Source of the DNA: CAYSND01 sp964642235
Lineage (GTDB): Bacteria; Bacteroidota; Bacteroidia; Bacteroidales; UBA932
Length of the DNA: 20,973 nucleotides
Assembly: GCA_964642235.1 (NCBI GenBank)
Contig: CAZXOP010000023.1
Location: 1-20,973 of the forward strand
Direction of reading: 5' to 3'
Below, one piece after another: positions 1 to 8,297 of this stretch. How positions within the stretch are numbered: the first letter of the stretch is position 1; each line of letters begins with the position of its first letter. Below the pieces are notes generated by a model, which was not told the DNA's origin, searched no databases, and saw only the letters and a program-made list of their open reading frames with translations. The position numbers and the translations under genes are program-made.

Positions 1-610
1 TCTGTTGCATGGTAAGGTCATCTGCAAACTCATCATGCTGGGTAGAGATAACGATGGTATGTACTCGTATAGGGTTATGTGAGTCATCATATTCGATAGT
101 AAACTGAGATTTAGCATCGGGACGGAGATATTTCATCTTTTTACCGTTTTTCCTGATTTTCGCTAACTCAATAAGAGTAATATGTGATAATGTGAGAGGG
201 AGAGGCATATACTCCTCTGTATCAGAACAGGCATATCCGAACATCATCCCTTGGTCTCCGGCCCCTTGTTCATCTTTTTCTGCAACCACCACCCCTCTAT
301 TAATATCCGGTGACTGTTCATGGAGTGCGGAGAGGATTCCGCATGATTTGGAATCGAACATATATTCGGCTTTAGTATATCCGATTTTTTCTATAACATT
401 ACGAGCAATGCTTTGAATATCAACATAAGCTTTATCTGTGCGAACTTCTCCGCAAATAACCACAAGTCCGGTGCTGACGAAGGTTTCGCAAGCAACCTTT
501 GCCTCTGAATCCTGACGAAGGAAATCATCTAAAATAGCATCTGAGATTTGGTCTGCAACCTTATCAGGATGCCCTTCTGAAACTGATTCTGATGAGAATA
601 AATACGACAT
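1..610 (-). CDS. metK: S-adenosylmethionine synthetase, 5' part (cut by window edge)
   Basis: MetK makes S-adenosylmethionine from methionine and ATP in the cytoplasm. The reverse strand reads 203 codons from the ATG at 610-608 with no stop before the window edge, so about half of the usual 380-430 residues is present. It opens MSYLFSSESVSEGHPDKVAD, with the ATP-site H14, D16 and K17, and carries the family signature GAGDQG at residues 116-121, followed by MMFGYA. The start is well set because the family normally begins only a few residues before SSESVSEGHPDK. The gene is divergent from the TonB receptor gene and has a leader of about 135 nt with a probable SAM-II riboswitch and terminator hairpin, which fits feedback control by its own product. 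Confidence 0.97.
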   Translation of the reverse strand, partial: MSYLFSSESVSEGHPDKVADQISDAILDDFLRQDSEAKVACETFVSTGLVVICGEVRTDKAYVDIQSIARNVIEKIGYTKAEYMFDSKSCGILSALHEQSPDINRGVVVAEKDEQGAGDQGMMFGYACSDTEEYMPLPLTLSHITLIELAKIRKNGKKMKYLRPDAKSQFTIEYDDSHNPIRVHTIVISTQHDEFADDLTMQQ

Positions 611-623
611 AATATATTGTTTT

Positions 624-656
624 AAAAAAATAAATCCCCTTATCTAATGATGGGGA
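624..656 (-). terminator. Attenuator-like hairpin in the metK leader
   Basis: On the minus strand TCCCC (656-652) pairs with GGGGA (639-635). An inner ATC/GAT stem closes an ATTA loop, and there is a two-base AA bulge. The 3' arm runs straight into TTTATTTTTTT (634-624), the layout of an intrinsic terminator. It lies between the proposed SAM-II aptamer and the metK start, so it could be the switching part of the riboswitch. The stem is short (5+3 bp), so the strength is uncertain. Confidence 0.55.
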
Positions 657-680
657 AGTTTGACTATATATGCCGAAAAA

Positions 681-738
681 TGACCAATGGTTTTAGCATT
701 TTTTTTCGTGGTTGCAAGCAGTCAAATCTATCCACATC
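681..738 (-). ncRNA. Probable SAM-II riboswitch upstream of metK
   Basis: The minus strand shows the ordered SAM-II landmarks: P1 5' arm GTGG (735-732), GATTT (728-724), TTGCAA (717-712), P1 3' arm CCAC (711-708), an A-rich linker, then GCTAAA (697-692). A pseudoknot P2 is possible between GACT in loop 1 (just after GATTT) and GGTC at 685-682. SAM-II is an established class found in Alphaproteobacteria and Bacteroidota, upstream of methionine and SAM genes. The landmarks and their order are seen directly; the class assignment is by memory of the consensus. The linker between GCTAAA and P2 is longer than in the forms I remember, so the exact P2 pairing is tentative. Confidence 0.72.
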
Positions 739-752
739 TTATAAATTAGATG

Positions 753-783
753 CAAATGTAGGGATTATTAAAATAAAACCAAA
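753..783 (-). promoter_or_regulatory. metK promoter, Bacteroidota type
   Basis: On the minus strand a -33 TTTG (783-780) and a -7 TACATTTG (760-753) are separated by 19 nt, which fits the Bacteroidota primary sigma factor consensus. Transcription would start near 746, just before the P1 arm of the proposed riboswitch, so the whole aptamer is transcribed. Confidence 0.72.
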
Positions 784-842
784 AATATGTTACAAAATGA
801 TAAAATTAATCTAAAATGTAAGGTTATTATCTTTCATTTTAT

Positions 843-850
843 TACTTTTG
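843..850 (+). promoter_or_regulatory. -7 box of the TonB receptor promoter
   Basis: TACTTTTG matches the Bacteroidota -7 box TAnnTTTG. No TTTG is seen at the -33 position, so the promoter is partial. It places the transcript start near 857, downstream of an in-frame TTG at 848 and about 30 nt before the ATG at 887. That supports 887 as the true start. Confidence 0.5.
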
Positions 851-886
851 TCGCATAAAATTTTATTAACTTATTTAAAATTATTT

Positions 887-3800
887 ATGAAACAGACTTT
901 TAGAAGAATTACTCTCATCGTGATGAGCCTATTCGTTGCTTTTGGTGCCTATGCACAGGTGACTTCATCATCTATGAGTGGAAAAATTACAGATGAGTCC
1001 GGTACTGCAGTAGCAGGTGCTACGGTTATTGCAGTTCATACTCCCTCCGGAACACAGTATTATGCAGTCGCTGATGGAAGTGGTAATTATCGAATATTGA
1101 ACATTCGTCCGGGCGGTCCATATACTGTTACCGTAGAGATGTTAGGCTATACAAAGACCGAAATTCGCGACATAAGTGTTGCCTTGGCAGACAACTATGT
1201 TTTGAACACAAAAATGAAAGAGGAGTCTTTAACCCTTCAAGAAGTGGTTATTTCAGCAGAAAGCACCTCTTCAAACATGAGGTCTGACCGCTCAGGTGCC
1301 ATTACAAGCATTGACAGAAACGCATTGTCCTCACTCCCTTCGATCTCTCGTAGTATGGAGGATGTGGTTAAACTTACCCCTCAGGCTTATAATAGTGGTA
1401 GTGGTCCTCAAATCGGAGGAGGTAACTATCGTCAGAACTTCTTTACTATTGACGGTGCTGCTGCTAATAATGCATTTGGTATTGGACAGAGTATGCCTGC
1501 AAGTGGATCTCCAGTATCTATGGATGCTATCGAGCAGATGTCTATCAGCGTAACCCCTTATGATGTTCGCCAGAGCGGTTTCTTGGGAGGTTCGTTGAAT
1601 GCTGTAACCCGTTCAGGTAGTAACAAAGTAGAGGCTTCTGCTTACACTTATTTTTACAATGAGAAATTCAGAGGGAAATTTGTAGGAAGTAACGAACTTA
1701 CCGTAAACGAAGAGACTAACCTCGTTTATGGTGCTCGCGTTGGTGCTCCTATTATAAAGAACAAACTCTTCTTATTCCTTAATGTTGAAGTAGAAAAGAG
1801 AACAGAACCAGGTCCATCCAGAGTAGCTGCTACTAGTGAAAAACCTTACACTACCGGTAATGACGGTGTGGCTCGTCCAAGTGCTACTGTTTTGGATGCT
1901 CTTTCAACATACTTAAAAGACAAATGGAGTTATGATCCGGGTCTATACCAAGGTTACTCTTCTGAGTCACCCTCTTTTAAAGCTTTGGCTCGTTTAGACT
2001 GGAACATTAATAGAGATCATAAATTCAATATTCGTTACAATATTACACGTTATAAATACCCTTCAAACCCTTCAACTTCTACTTCCGGTTTAGCAGATAG
2101 AAACTACTCTTCTACAAACCGTCTAGCTATGGAGGCAATTCCTTTCCAGAATGCCCGTTATTTCCAGGAGCAGAACTACTCTTCTGTTGCAGCGGAGTTG
2201 AACTCACGTTTCTTTGAAGGAAAATTAAACAATGTTCTTCGTGCTACATACTCTCATCAGTTTGAGCCAAGAAGCACACAAGGTGGAGAGTTCCCTTTTG
2301 TTGACTTAGTTGTAGGGGGTAAAACTTACACCTCTTTTGGAACAGAATTATTCTCTTATGGCAACCTTAGAGATGTTACCACTATCTCTGTTACAGATGA
2401 GCTTTCATACAGTCTTGGTCGCCACAATCTATTCGCAGGACTTCAGTATGAGAACAACTTTACAATAAATGGTTTCCAGAGATTCGGTTCAGGATTTTAC
2501 TCTTTCGGATTTGCTGATGAAGCAGCTCTCTCTTCTGCTATTAGTGCAGGAACAGTGTTTAATACACCTCAGCAGTTTGCTATCACTCACTCCTATAATA
2601 AAGATTTTTCACAGTCTTTCCCTTCATTTACTTTCCATCAATTCTCTCTCTATCTACAGGACGAGATGTCTTTAGCTGATAACTTTAAGCTATTGGCAGG
2701 TGTTCGTTTCGAGCTTCCGATGTATCCTGACCTAAGTAATATTGATAATAAAGCGGTAAGTGATGCTGTGTTTGCTTCTGTTCACAATAGTGGTGGAAAA
2801 TATAACACCTCTCAGCTACCTAGTACTAAGGTAATGATTTCACCACGTGTTGGTTTTAACTGGGATATTACAGGTAACCGTAAGTTCGTATTACGTGGAG
2901 GTTCAGGACTTTTCACAGGGAGACTTCCTTTTGTATGGATTGTAGCTCAAGCAGGTGACGCAGGTGTTCTACAGAATACTTACACTGCTAAAGCAGGTGG
3001 TGCAGCTGTAATTCCTACTTTTAATGCTGATAGATTAAATCTTTTACAGCAGATATATCCTAATGGGGCTACTGCTGCTAATGTAGTTCCTTCATCAGTT
3101 ACTTTGATGGCGAAAGACCTTAAGATGCCTCAGACTTGGAAATCATCATTGGCTCTTGATGTGAAACTTCCTGCAGATGTTCTCTTCTCTCTCGAAGGGG
3201 TATATAACTACGATGTTAATCCTACTACCATCACTAACGTTGGTCTAAAGGGTTACGTCTCTTCTAATATTGCTAACTTCTCTGACAATCGTTTAGCATG
3301 GGGTCCAAGATATGCTGCTATTAGAGACGCTTATCTTCTTCATAACTCAGAGCTATCCGGATATTATTATTCAGTAACAGCTAAGTTAGAAAAGAATAAT
3401 TGGCATGGTTTCAATGGTATGGTTGCTTACACATATAGTGGAGCAGAGAGTCTTGGAGATGGTTGGGGAGATCAGATGTATTCAGCTTGGCAAAATGCTG
3501 CTACTGTAAATGGTCAGAACCTACGTCAGTTAGGAATAGCAGGTTATGTTATGCCTCATCGTCTTATCGCCTCTTTAGGTTATAAGATCGAGTATGCTAA
3601 ATATTTCGGTTCAGCAATCAGTCTATTCTTTGAAGGTGGTCCTCAGGGAAGATACTCTTACACTTATACCAAGAACGTTGTGGGTGATGGTGGTCCTTCT
3701 AACTTAATATATGTTCCTAAGGCTGCTGATGAGCTTACATTTAGACCTTATACTTATAAAGATGCTGCTGGGGCTACTCAAACTTATACCGCTGCTCAGC

Positions 3801-4228
3801 AGAGTGCAGACTTCTGGGCATTTGTAGAACAAGATCCTTATTTAAAGACCAGAAAAGGGCAGTATGCAGAGAGAAATGGTCTAGTTGCTCCTTGGGTTAA
3901 TCAGTTAGATCTTAAATTCACTCAGGATTTTTATATGACCATGAAGAACGGGCAGAGAAATACCCTCCAAATCGGTCTTGATATAAGAAACTTTGCTAAC
4001 CTTCTTAATAAGAATTGGGGTAGCAGAATGGCAGCTAACAGAACAGCTATTCTCGCAGCCGTAAACTCTGCAGGTAGAGATTATTTCTATCAGCAAGGAG
4101 GTACAGTAGCTCCTTTATATCAGTTCCAGAGAAATGGTACAGAGGTTCTTTCTACTCAGTTCGCTCCTGCAATGAGTTTAGGTTCTACTTGGATGATGCA
4201 GCTTAGTGTTCGTTATATTTTCAGATAA
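887..4228 (+). CDS. Oar-like TonB-dependent outer-membrane receptor
   Basis: An outer-membrane beta-barrel of 1113 residues that would import a substrate with TonB energy, or act like Oar proteins; the substrate cannot be told. The start is the ATG at 887, which gives a clean signal peptide (MKQTFRRITL, a hydrophobic core, then GAYAQ). An upstream in-frame TTG at 848 overlaps the promoter and is rejected. After the signal comes a carboxypeptidase-regulatory-like beta-sandwich (about residues 28-115), then a plug domain ending near the SGFLGGSLNAVTRSGSN segment, then a long barrel with Tyr/Phe-rich strands. The C-terminus ends in RYIFR, a terminal aromatic strand typical of barrel proteins. 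No SusD-like partner follows; a strong terminator does, so the gene is monocistronic. Heavy use of GCT, GGT, CGT and CTT codons suggests high expression. Confidence 0.93.
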   Translation: MKQTFRRITLIVMSLFVAFGAYAQVTSSSMSGKITDESGTAVAGATVIAVHTPSGTQYYAVADGSGNYRILNIRPGGPYTVTVEMLGYTKTEIRDISVALADNYVLNTKMKEESLTLQEVVISAESTSSNMRSDRSGAITSIDRNALSSLPSISRSMEDVVKLTPQAYNSGSGPQIGGGNYRQNFFTIDGAAANNAFGIGQSMPASGSPVSMDAIEQMSISVTPYDVRQSGFLGGSLNAVTRSGSNKVEASAYTYFYNEKFRGKFVGSNELTVNEETNLVYGARVGAPIIKNKLFLFLNVEVEKRTEPGPSRVAATSEKPYTTGNDGVARPSATVLDALSTYLKDKWSYDPGLYQGYSSESPSFKALARLDWNINRDHKFNIRYNITRYKYPSNPSTSTSGLADRNYSSTNRLAMEAIPFQNARYFQEQNYSSVAAELNSRFFEGKLNNVLRATYSHQFEPRSTQGGEFPFVDLVVGGKTYTSFGTELFSYGNLRDVTTISVTDELSYSLGRHNLFAGLQYENNFTINGFQRFGSGFYSFGFADEAALSSAISAGTVFNTPQQFAITHSYNKDFSQSFPSFTFHQFSLYLQDEMSLADNFKLLAGVRFELPMYPDLSNIDNKAVSDAVFASVHNSGGKYNTSQLPSTKVMISPRVGFNWDITGNRKFVLRGGSGLFTGRLPFVWIVAQAGDAGVLQNTYTAKAGGAAVIPTFNADRLNLLQQIYPNGATAANVVPSSVTLMAKDLKMPQTWKSSLALDVKLPADVLFSLEGVYNYDVNPTTITNVGLKGYVSSNIANFSDNRLAWGPRYAAIRDAYLLHNSELSGYYYSVTAKLEKNNWHGFNGMVAYTYSGAESLGDGWGDQMYSAWQNAATVNGQNLRQLGIAGYVMPHRLIASLGYKIEYAKYFGSAISLFFEGGPQGRYSYTYTKNVVGDGGPSNLIYVPKAADELTFRPYTYKDAAGATQTYTAAQQSADFWAFVEQDPYLKTRKGQYAERNGLVAPWVNQLDLKFTQDFYMTMKNGQRNTLQIGLDIRNFANLLNKNWGSRMAANRTAILAAVNSAGRDYFYQQGGTVAPLYQFQRNGTEVLSTQFAPAMSLGSTWMMQLSVRYIFR

Positions 4229-4257
4229 TCGAGCCTAATTTAGATAAAAGGAAAAAG

Positions 4258-4285
4258 GTGCGACAAAGTGTCGCACTTTTTTTTT
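4258..4285 (+). terminator. Intrinsic terminator after the TonB receptor gene
   Basis: GTGCGACA (4258-4265) pairs perfectly with TGTCGCAC (4269-4276) across a three-base AAG loop. The stem can extend as A/G to U pairs into the flanks, and nine T residues follow (4277-4285). It ends the monocistronic receptor transcript. Confidence 0.93.
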
Positions 4286-4292
4286 ACCTTTG
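4285..4292 (+). promoter_or_regulatory. -7 box for the yraN-manC-arcA-pheS operon
   Basis: TACCTTTG fits TAnnTTTG and lies 32 nt before the first ATG of the next gene. Its first T is the last T of the preceding terminator, and the expected -33 area lies inside the terminator stem, where no TTTG is seen. Promoter assignment therefore rests on the -7 box and on position. Confidence 0.5.
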
Positions 4293-4323
4293 TGCGAGTG
4301 GATTAAAAACATACAGATGAGAG

Positions 4324-4701
4324 ATGAGAGAGACGGATGAAATACCGAGTTGGGAGAGGGGGAGATTAGCTGAGGAGATCGCCCTTCAGTTTCTTTTAGA
4401 GCGAGGTTTGATACTTAGGGAGAGAAATTGGCGGCACGGACATTGTGAGATTGATTTGATAATGGAGAGCAGAGAGAAGATACATATTGTGGAGGTACGC
4501 TCCTTAAGTGAACCGAGTGCTGTTTTACCTCACGAGACTGTTATTAGAAAAAAACAGCGCAGATTAATAAAGACGGCTAATTCGTACATTTTACGTGCAA
4601 ATGTGGATAAAGAGGTCGGTTTTGACATACTATCTGTCTTGTTCCGATGTTCCAAAATAAAAGTCGAGTATATACCCGATGCTTTTATACCCTTTTGCTA
4701 A
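4324..4701 (+). CDS. YraN / UPF0102 family endonuclease-like protein
   Basis: A small cytoplasmic protein of 125 residues, the normal length for UPF0102. The family has a PD-(D/E)xK nuclease fold and no settled function. Visible family motifs are GRLAEEIALQFL (residues 13-24), ERNWRHGHCEIDLI (33-46, with D44 as the likely metal ligand) and VEVRS (56-60). In most family members the last motif reads VEVK; here the expected lysine is arginine (R59), which may weaken or abolish nuclease chemistry. It is the first gene of a tight operon, 12 nt before the mannose-1-phosphate guanylyltransferase gene. An overlapping ATG at 4317 is out of frame and quickly stopped. Confidence 0.85.
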   Translation: MRETDEIPSWERGRLAEEIALQFLLERGLILRERNWRHGHCEIDLIMESREKIHIVEVRSLSEPSAVLPHETVIRKKQRRLIKTANSYILRANVDKEVGFDILSVLFRCSKIKVEYIPDAFIPFC

Positions 4702-4713
4702 ACAACTATTATT

Positions 4714-5808
4714 ATGGGAAATAATTTTTATTGTGTGATTATGGCAGGCGGGATCGGTAGCCGATTCTGGCCTATCAGTAGAAATTCGAGACCTAAACAG
4801 TTTCTCGATATACTTGGAACAGGACGAACTTTTTTACAAATGACTTATGATAGGTTTTCAAAAATAGTTCCCGACAGTCATATATTAGTCGTTACAGCTT
4901 CTCAATATAAATCCTTAGTTATGGAGCAGTTACCAACAGTTCCAGAACAGAATATTTTATTGGAACCTTTTCGTAAAAATACTGCACCATGTCTTGCTTA
5001 TGCAATATATAAGCTCTATCAGAAAGATCCAAATGCTACTATGGTCGTAACCCCTTCGGATCATGTTATTTCTAATGAGCACCTATTTGTGGATATGATA
5101 AATCAGGCACTTAAATATGCCTCTAAAAATAATCAGCTTTTTACCTTGGGGATTAAACCTACCTCTCCCGAGACCTCATACGGGTATATTCAGATGGCAG
5201 TGAAAGAACATAAGAATATAGAGGGGCATATAGTAAATGCAGTTAAGACTTTTACTGAAAAACCTAATCAGGAACTTGCACAGGTCTTCTTAGACAGCGG
5301 TGAGTTTTTATGGAACTCAGGGATTTTTATATGGAATTTAGAGACTATCAAAGAGGAGTTTGAGAAGTGGCTCCCTGAGATTACCTCTCTATTTAATAAA
5401 GGGAAGGATGTTTATTTTACAGATAAAGAGGTGCCATTTATCAATGCAGTATATGAAAACTGTACCAGTATCTCTATAGACTATGGTATTATGGAGAAGA
5501 CTGAAAAAGCGTGGGTGTTCCAAGCATCTTTTGGTTGGTCGGATATAGGGACATGGAGTTCACTCTTTTTACACTCCGAAAAAGATGAAAACAATAATTT
5601 TGTGAAAGCTGATGAGAATATGATGGATAAGATTACCAACTCCATCGTAATGAACACTGAAAAGGGGAAGCTAATGGCTATAAAGGGGTTAGATAATTTT
5701 ATGATTATAAATACGAAGGATGTTCTTATGATCTGCCCTCGTGATGATATTCGTTTTAAGAATATGTTTACCGACCTTTCGGTAAAAGATAAAGGAAAAT
5801 TTCAATAA
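4714..5808 (+). CDS. manC: Mannose-1-phosphate guanylyltransferase
   Basis: Makes GDP-mannose from mannose-1-phosphate and GTP, the donor for mannose and fucose in surface glycans. It is a cytoplasmic nucleotidyltransferase of 364 residues, without the C-terminal isomerase domain of bifunctional forms. The N-terminus carries the nucleotide-binding signature GGIGSRFWPISRNSRPKQF (residues 12-30). TPSDH (113-117) holds the metal-binding Asp, FTEKP (180-184) the sugar-binding motif, and WNSGIFIW (200-207) closes the active site. It lies between the yraN-like gene and arcA with gaps of 12 and 13 nt, so it is probably cotranscribed. The symbol follows the enzymatic role; gene naming in this phylum varies. 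Confidence 0.95.
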   Translation: MGNNFYCVIMAGGIGSRFWPISRNSRPKQFLDILGTGRTFLQMTYDRFSKIVPDSHILVVTASQYKSLVMEQLPTVPEQNILLEPFRKNTAPCLAYAIYKLYQKDPNATMVVTPSDHVISNEHLFVDMINQALKYASKNNQLFTLGIKPTSPETSYGYIQMAVKEHKNIEGHIVNAVKTFTEKPNQELAQVFLDSGEFLWNSGIFIWNLETIKEEFEKWLPEITSLFNKGKDVYFTDKEVPFINAVYENCTSISIDYGIMEKTEKAWVFQASFGWSDIGTWSSLFLHSEKDENNNFVKADENMMDKITNSIVMNTEKGKLMAIKGLDNFMIINTKDVLMICPRDDIRFKNMFTDLSVKDKGKFQ

Positions 5809-5821
5809 AGAATTCTATTAT

Positions 5822-7087
5822 ATGGAGGAAAAACCGTTAAAAATCAATATCCAATCCGAGATTGGGAAGCTTGACGCTGTGCTGCTTCACACTCCGGGTG
5901 CAGAGGTGGAAAACATGACACCGAGGAATGCGCAGAGAGCGTTGTATAGTGATATATTGAACCTCTCGATAGCGCAAAAAGAGTACGAACAGCTTTATGG
6001 AGTCCTATCCAAAGTGGCGAAAGTCTATAATGTGGTGGATCTCCTTATAAAAGTGCTTGACGATGATAAAGAGAGGGAGTCTCTTATAGGGAAGATTTGT
6101 GTTGTGGAGCAGGTAACAGATTATTTTGATACCTTAATGGAGATGAGTTCCAAGTCGCTTGCAAGGGTCCTTATAGAAGGGCTTCCGGCGAAGATTAATA
6201 CTCTGACTGCGTATTTGAAAGATGAATATTATGCATTGTTCCCACTCTATAACTTCTATTTTACTCGTGATGCCTCTGTAACAATAGGAAACAGTGCCCT
6301 AATTTGCAGAATGGCGAATAAGGTGAGGATGCGAGAGTCTTTGATTATGGAGGCGATTTATAAGGGGAGCGGAGCGTTTGACTGTACTGTAATCAATGCC
6401 TCCGATTTCCAACCCGGGAACAATGATATTTATATGGAAGGGGGAGATATTTTAATTGCGAGAGAGGATATTGTTCTTGTCGGAAGTGGAGTAAGAACCA
6501 GTACGCAAGGTATTGACCTTCTAATTTCCAGACTCTGCAAGTCGAATCCGGAGGGGAGAAAGCATGTTATTGTGCAGCAACTTCCTCATACCCCTGAGTC
6601 TTTTATCCACCTCGATATGGTTTTCACCCTGCTTGACGAAGATAAATGTATGGTTTTCGAGCCATTAATTCTCGGAGATAACCAATATCAGACGGTTCAT
6701 ATTACCATCGATAATGGAAGGGTTTCTAAAATTAAGAGTGTTGCCAATATGCTCTCTGTCTTGAAACGACTTGGAATGGACCTGGAGCCGATTATATGCG
6801 GTGGGGAGGCAGATGAGTGGGATCAGGAGAGAGAACAATGGCATAGTGGTGCTAATTTCTTTGCTTTTGCACCCGGAAAGGTAATTTGCTATGCACGAAA
6901 TGTACATACTCTGAATGAACTCTCTTCCAATGGGTTCAAGATTGTTTCTGCTTGGGATGTTATTGATGGGAAGGTCGGTGTGGCAGGAAAGAAAAAAATA
7001 GCAGTTACTATAGATGGTTCAGAACTTCCTCGCGGTGGTGGGGGAGCAAGGTGTATGACCATGCCGCTTAGCAGACGCAGTTTCTAA
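5822..7087 (+). CDS. arcA: Arginine deiminase
   Basis: Hydrolyses arginine to citrulline and ammonia. At 421 residues it has the usual length of the guanidine-modifying arginine deiminases. Catalytic residues are visible: FTRD (147-150, D150), EGGD (206-209, E206), HLD (263-265, H263 and D265) and the nucleophile C411 in GGGGARCMT (405-413). Many arginine deiminases read CMTCP at this point; here it is CMTMP, which keeps the nucleophile. No ornithine carbamoyltransferase, carbamate kinase or arginine/ornithine antiporter gene is next to it, so it is not part of a local arc energy operon. Instead it is between manC and pheS with gaps of 13 and 20 nt, which suggests constitutive expression. Confidence 0.93.
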   Translation: MEEKPLKINIQSEIGKLDAVLLHTPGAEVENMTPRNAQRALYSDILNLSIAQKEYEQLYGVLSKVAKVYNVVDLLIKVLDDDKERESLIGKICVVEQVTDYFDTLMEMSSKSLARVLIEGLPAKINTLTAYLKDEYYALFPLYNFYFTRDASVTIGNSALICRMANKVRMRESLIMEAIYKGSGAFDCTVINASDFQPGNNDIYMEGGDILIAREDIVLVGSGVRTSTQGIDLLISRLCKSNPEGRKHVIVQQLPHTPESFIHLDMVFTLLDEDKCMVFEPLILGDNQYQTVHITIDNGRVSKIKSVANMLSVLKRLGMDLEPIICGGEADEWDQEREQWHSGANFFAFAPGKVICYARNVHTLNELSSNGFKIVSAWDVIDGKVGVAGKKKIAVTIDGSELPRGGGGARCMTMPLSRRSF

Positions 7088-7107
7088 TTTTATCGCTTTT
7101 TATAACA

Positions 7108-8142
7108 ATGAAAGAGAGAATCGAAAAACTCCTCAAAGAGGTAGAGGAGCTAAAAGCAAAAAGAGAACAGGAAATAGAGGAGATGCGAGTTCACCTTCTC
7201 GGTAAAAAAGGGGAAATTACCAAGTTATTTGATGACTTCAGGAATGTTCTACCCGAACAGAAAAGGGAGTTTGGTCAGAAGTTAAATCAGCTTAAAACTG
7301 CTGCTACTGAGAAGATAGAGGAGCTTAGAAGAGCAATAGAGGAGGAGGGTGGTACTGATGAGGCTGCTTATGACCTTACTAAGCCGGGAGACCATATGGA
7401 ATTAGGAACTCGACACCCTATCTCCATTACCCGTGATGAGATAATATCTATATTTAAGAAACTCGGATATGCCATTTCTGAGGGTCCTGAAATCGAGGAT
7501 GACAGACATGTTTTTGAGGCTCTTAACTTCCCTCCTGAGCACCCTGCACGTGATATGCAGGATACTTTCTTTATATCTCCAGGGGTTAAAGGGTATAATC
7601 CGATAATTTTGCGTACTCATACGAGTTCAGTACAGGTTCGTACTATGGAGAGGATGGCACCCCCGATTAGAATTATTTGCCCCGGAAGAGTCTTTAGAAA
7701 TGAGGCCATTTCAGCGCGTGCCCATTGTATTTTCCATCAGGTAGAGGCTCTTTATATAGATAAAGATGTCTCTTTTGCAGACTTAAAGCAGACAATACTC
7801 CTCTTTGCACGCGAAATGTTCGGAGATAATGCACAGATTCGCCTTCGCCCCTCTTATTTCCCTTTTACTGAGCCAAGTGCTGAGGTAGATGTGAGTTGTA
7901 ATATTTGCAATGGTAAAGGGTGTAATATCTGTAAAGGGACAGGGTGGCTTGAGATAATGGGGTGTGGTATGGTTGACCCCAATGTTTTAGAGGAGTCGGG
8001 AATTGATTCCACTAAATATACAGGTTTTGCCCTTGGTATGGGGATAGAGAGAATCGCAATGCTTAAATGGCAGGTGCGTGATCTCCGTCACTATTTTGAG
8101 AATGATGTCAGATTTCTGAGGGAATTTGAGACAGGGGTTTAG
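7108..8142 (+). CDS. pheS: Phenylalanine-tRNA ligase alpha subunit
   Basis: Catalytic alpha subunit of the alpha2-beta2 enzyme that charges tRNA-Phe. Its 344 residues match the family. An N-terminal coiled-coil tRNA-binding arm (about 1-90, rich in Glu, Lys and Arg) is followed by the class II core: motif 2 starts at GRVFRNE (193-199), and motif 3 is GFALGMGIERIAML near the C-terminus, before DLRHYFENDVRFL. A Cys-rich insertion, C264, C267, C272 and C275, precedes GWLEIMGCGMV; I associate this PheS variant with Bacteroidota. It is the last gene of the operon, 20 nt after arcA. pheT is not adjacent. A tRNA gene with its own promoter follows. Confidence 0.97.
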   Translation: MKERIEKLLKEVEELKAKREQEIEEMRVHLLGKKGEITKLFDDFRNVLPEQKREFGQKLNQLKTAATEKIEELRRAIEEEGGTDEAAYDLTKPGDHMELGTRHPISITRDEIISIFKKLGYAISEGPEIEDDRHVFEALNFPPEHPARDMQDTFFISPGVKGYNPIILRTHTSSVQVRTMERMAPPIRIICPGRVFRNEAISARAHCIFHQVEALYIDKDVSFADLKQTILLFAREMFGDNAQIRLRPSYFPFTEPSAEVDVSCNICNGKGCNICKGTGWLEIMGCGMVDPNVLEESGIDSTKYTGFALGMGIERIAMLKWQVRDLRHYFENDVRFLREFETGV

Positions 8143-8160
8143 GAGAGATTTGACTTTTTT

Positions 8161-8191
8161 TTTGCTGCAAAAGAAAAATGTCTTACATTTG
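8161..8191 (+). promoter_or_regulatory. Promoter of tRNA-Gly
   Basis: -33 TTTG (8161-8164) and -7 TACATTTG (8184-8191) are 19 nt apart, a full match to the Bacteroidota consensus. Transcription would begin near 8198, giving a 5' leader of about 24 nt. Confidence 0.85.
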
Positions 8192-8221
8192 CACTCCCGA
8201 AAAGAGATTAGAGGGAGAAAT

Positions 8222-8297
8222 GCGGAAGTAGCTCAGTTGGTAGAGCATAACCTTGCCAAGGTTAGGGTCGCGAGTTCGAGTCTCGTCTTCCGCTCCA
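8222..8297 (+). tRNA. tRNA-Gly, anticodon GCC
   Basis: A complete 76-nt cloverleaf. Acceptor arm GCGGAAG (8222-8228) pairs with CTTCCGC (8287-8293), with discriminator T and an encoded CCA (8295-8297). The D arm contains AGCTCAGTTGGTAGAGC. The anticodon arm is TAACC-TTGCCAA-GGTTA with GCC at 8255-8257, and the T arm is GCGAG-TTCGAGT-CTCGT. It reads GGC and GGU codons. Its own promoter and terminator flank it, and its 3' end is copied downstream in a tandem repeat. Confidence 0.98.

Noticed and set aside
192..416. Short plus-strand open frame at the left edge
   Set aside because: It lies antisense to metK, whose reverse-strand reading is unambiguous.
723..730. Second minus-strand -7 box, TAGATTTG
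   Set aside because: It overlaps the conserved GATTT of the proposed SAM-II aptamer, and the nearest -33 TTTG is 22 nt away. The 753-783 promoter fits better.
848..886. TTG start extending the TonB receptor by 13 residues
   Set aside because: The TTG overlaps the -7 box TACTTTTG, and the extension would spoil the signal peptide; the ATG at 887 gives a normal one.
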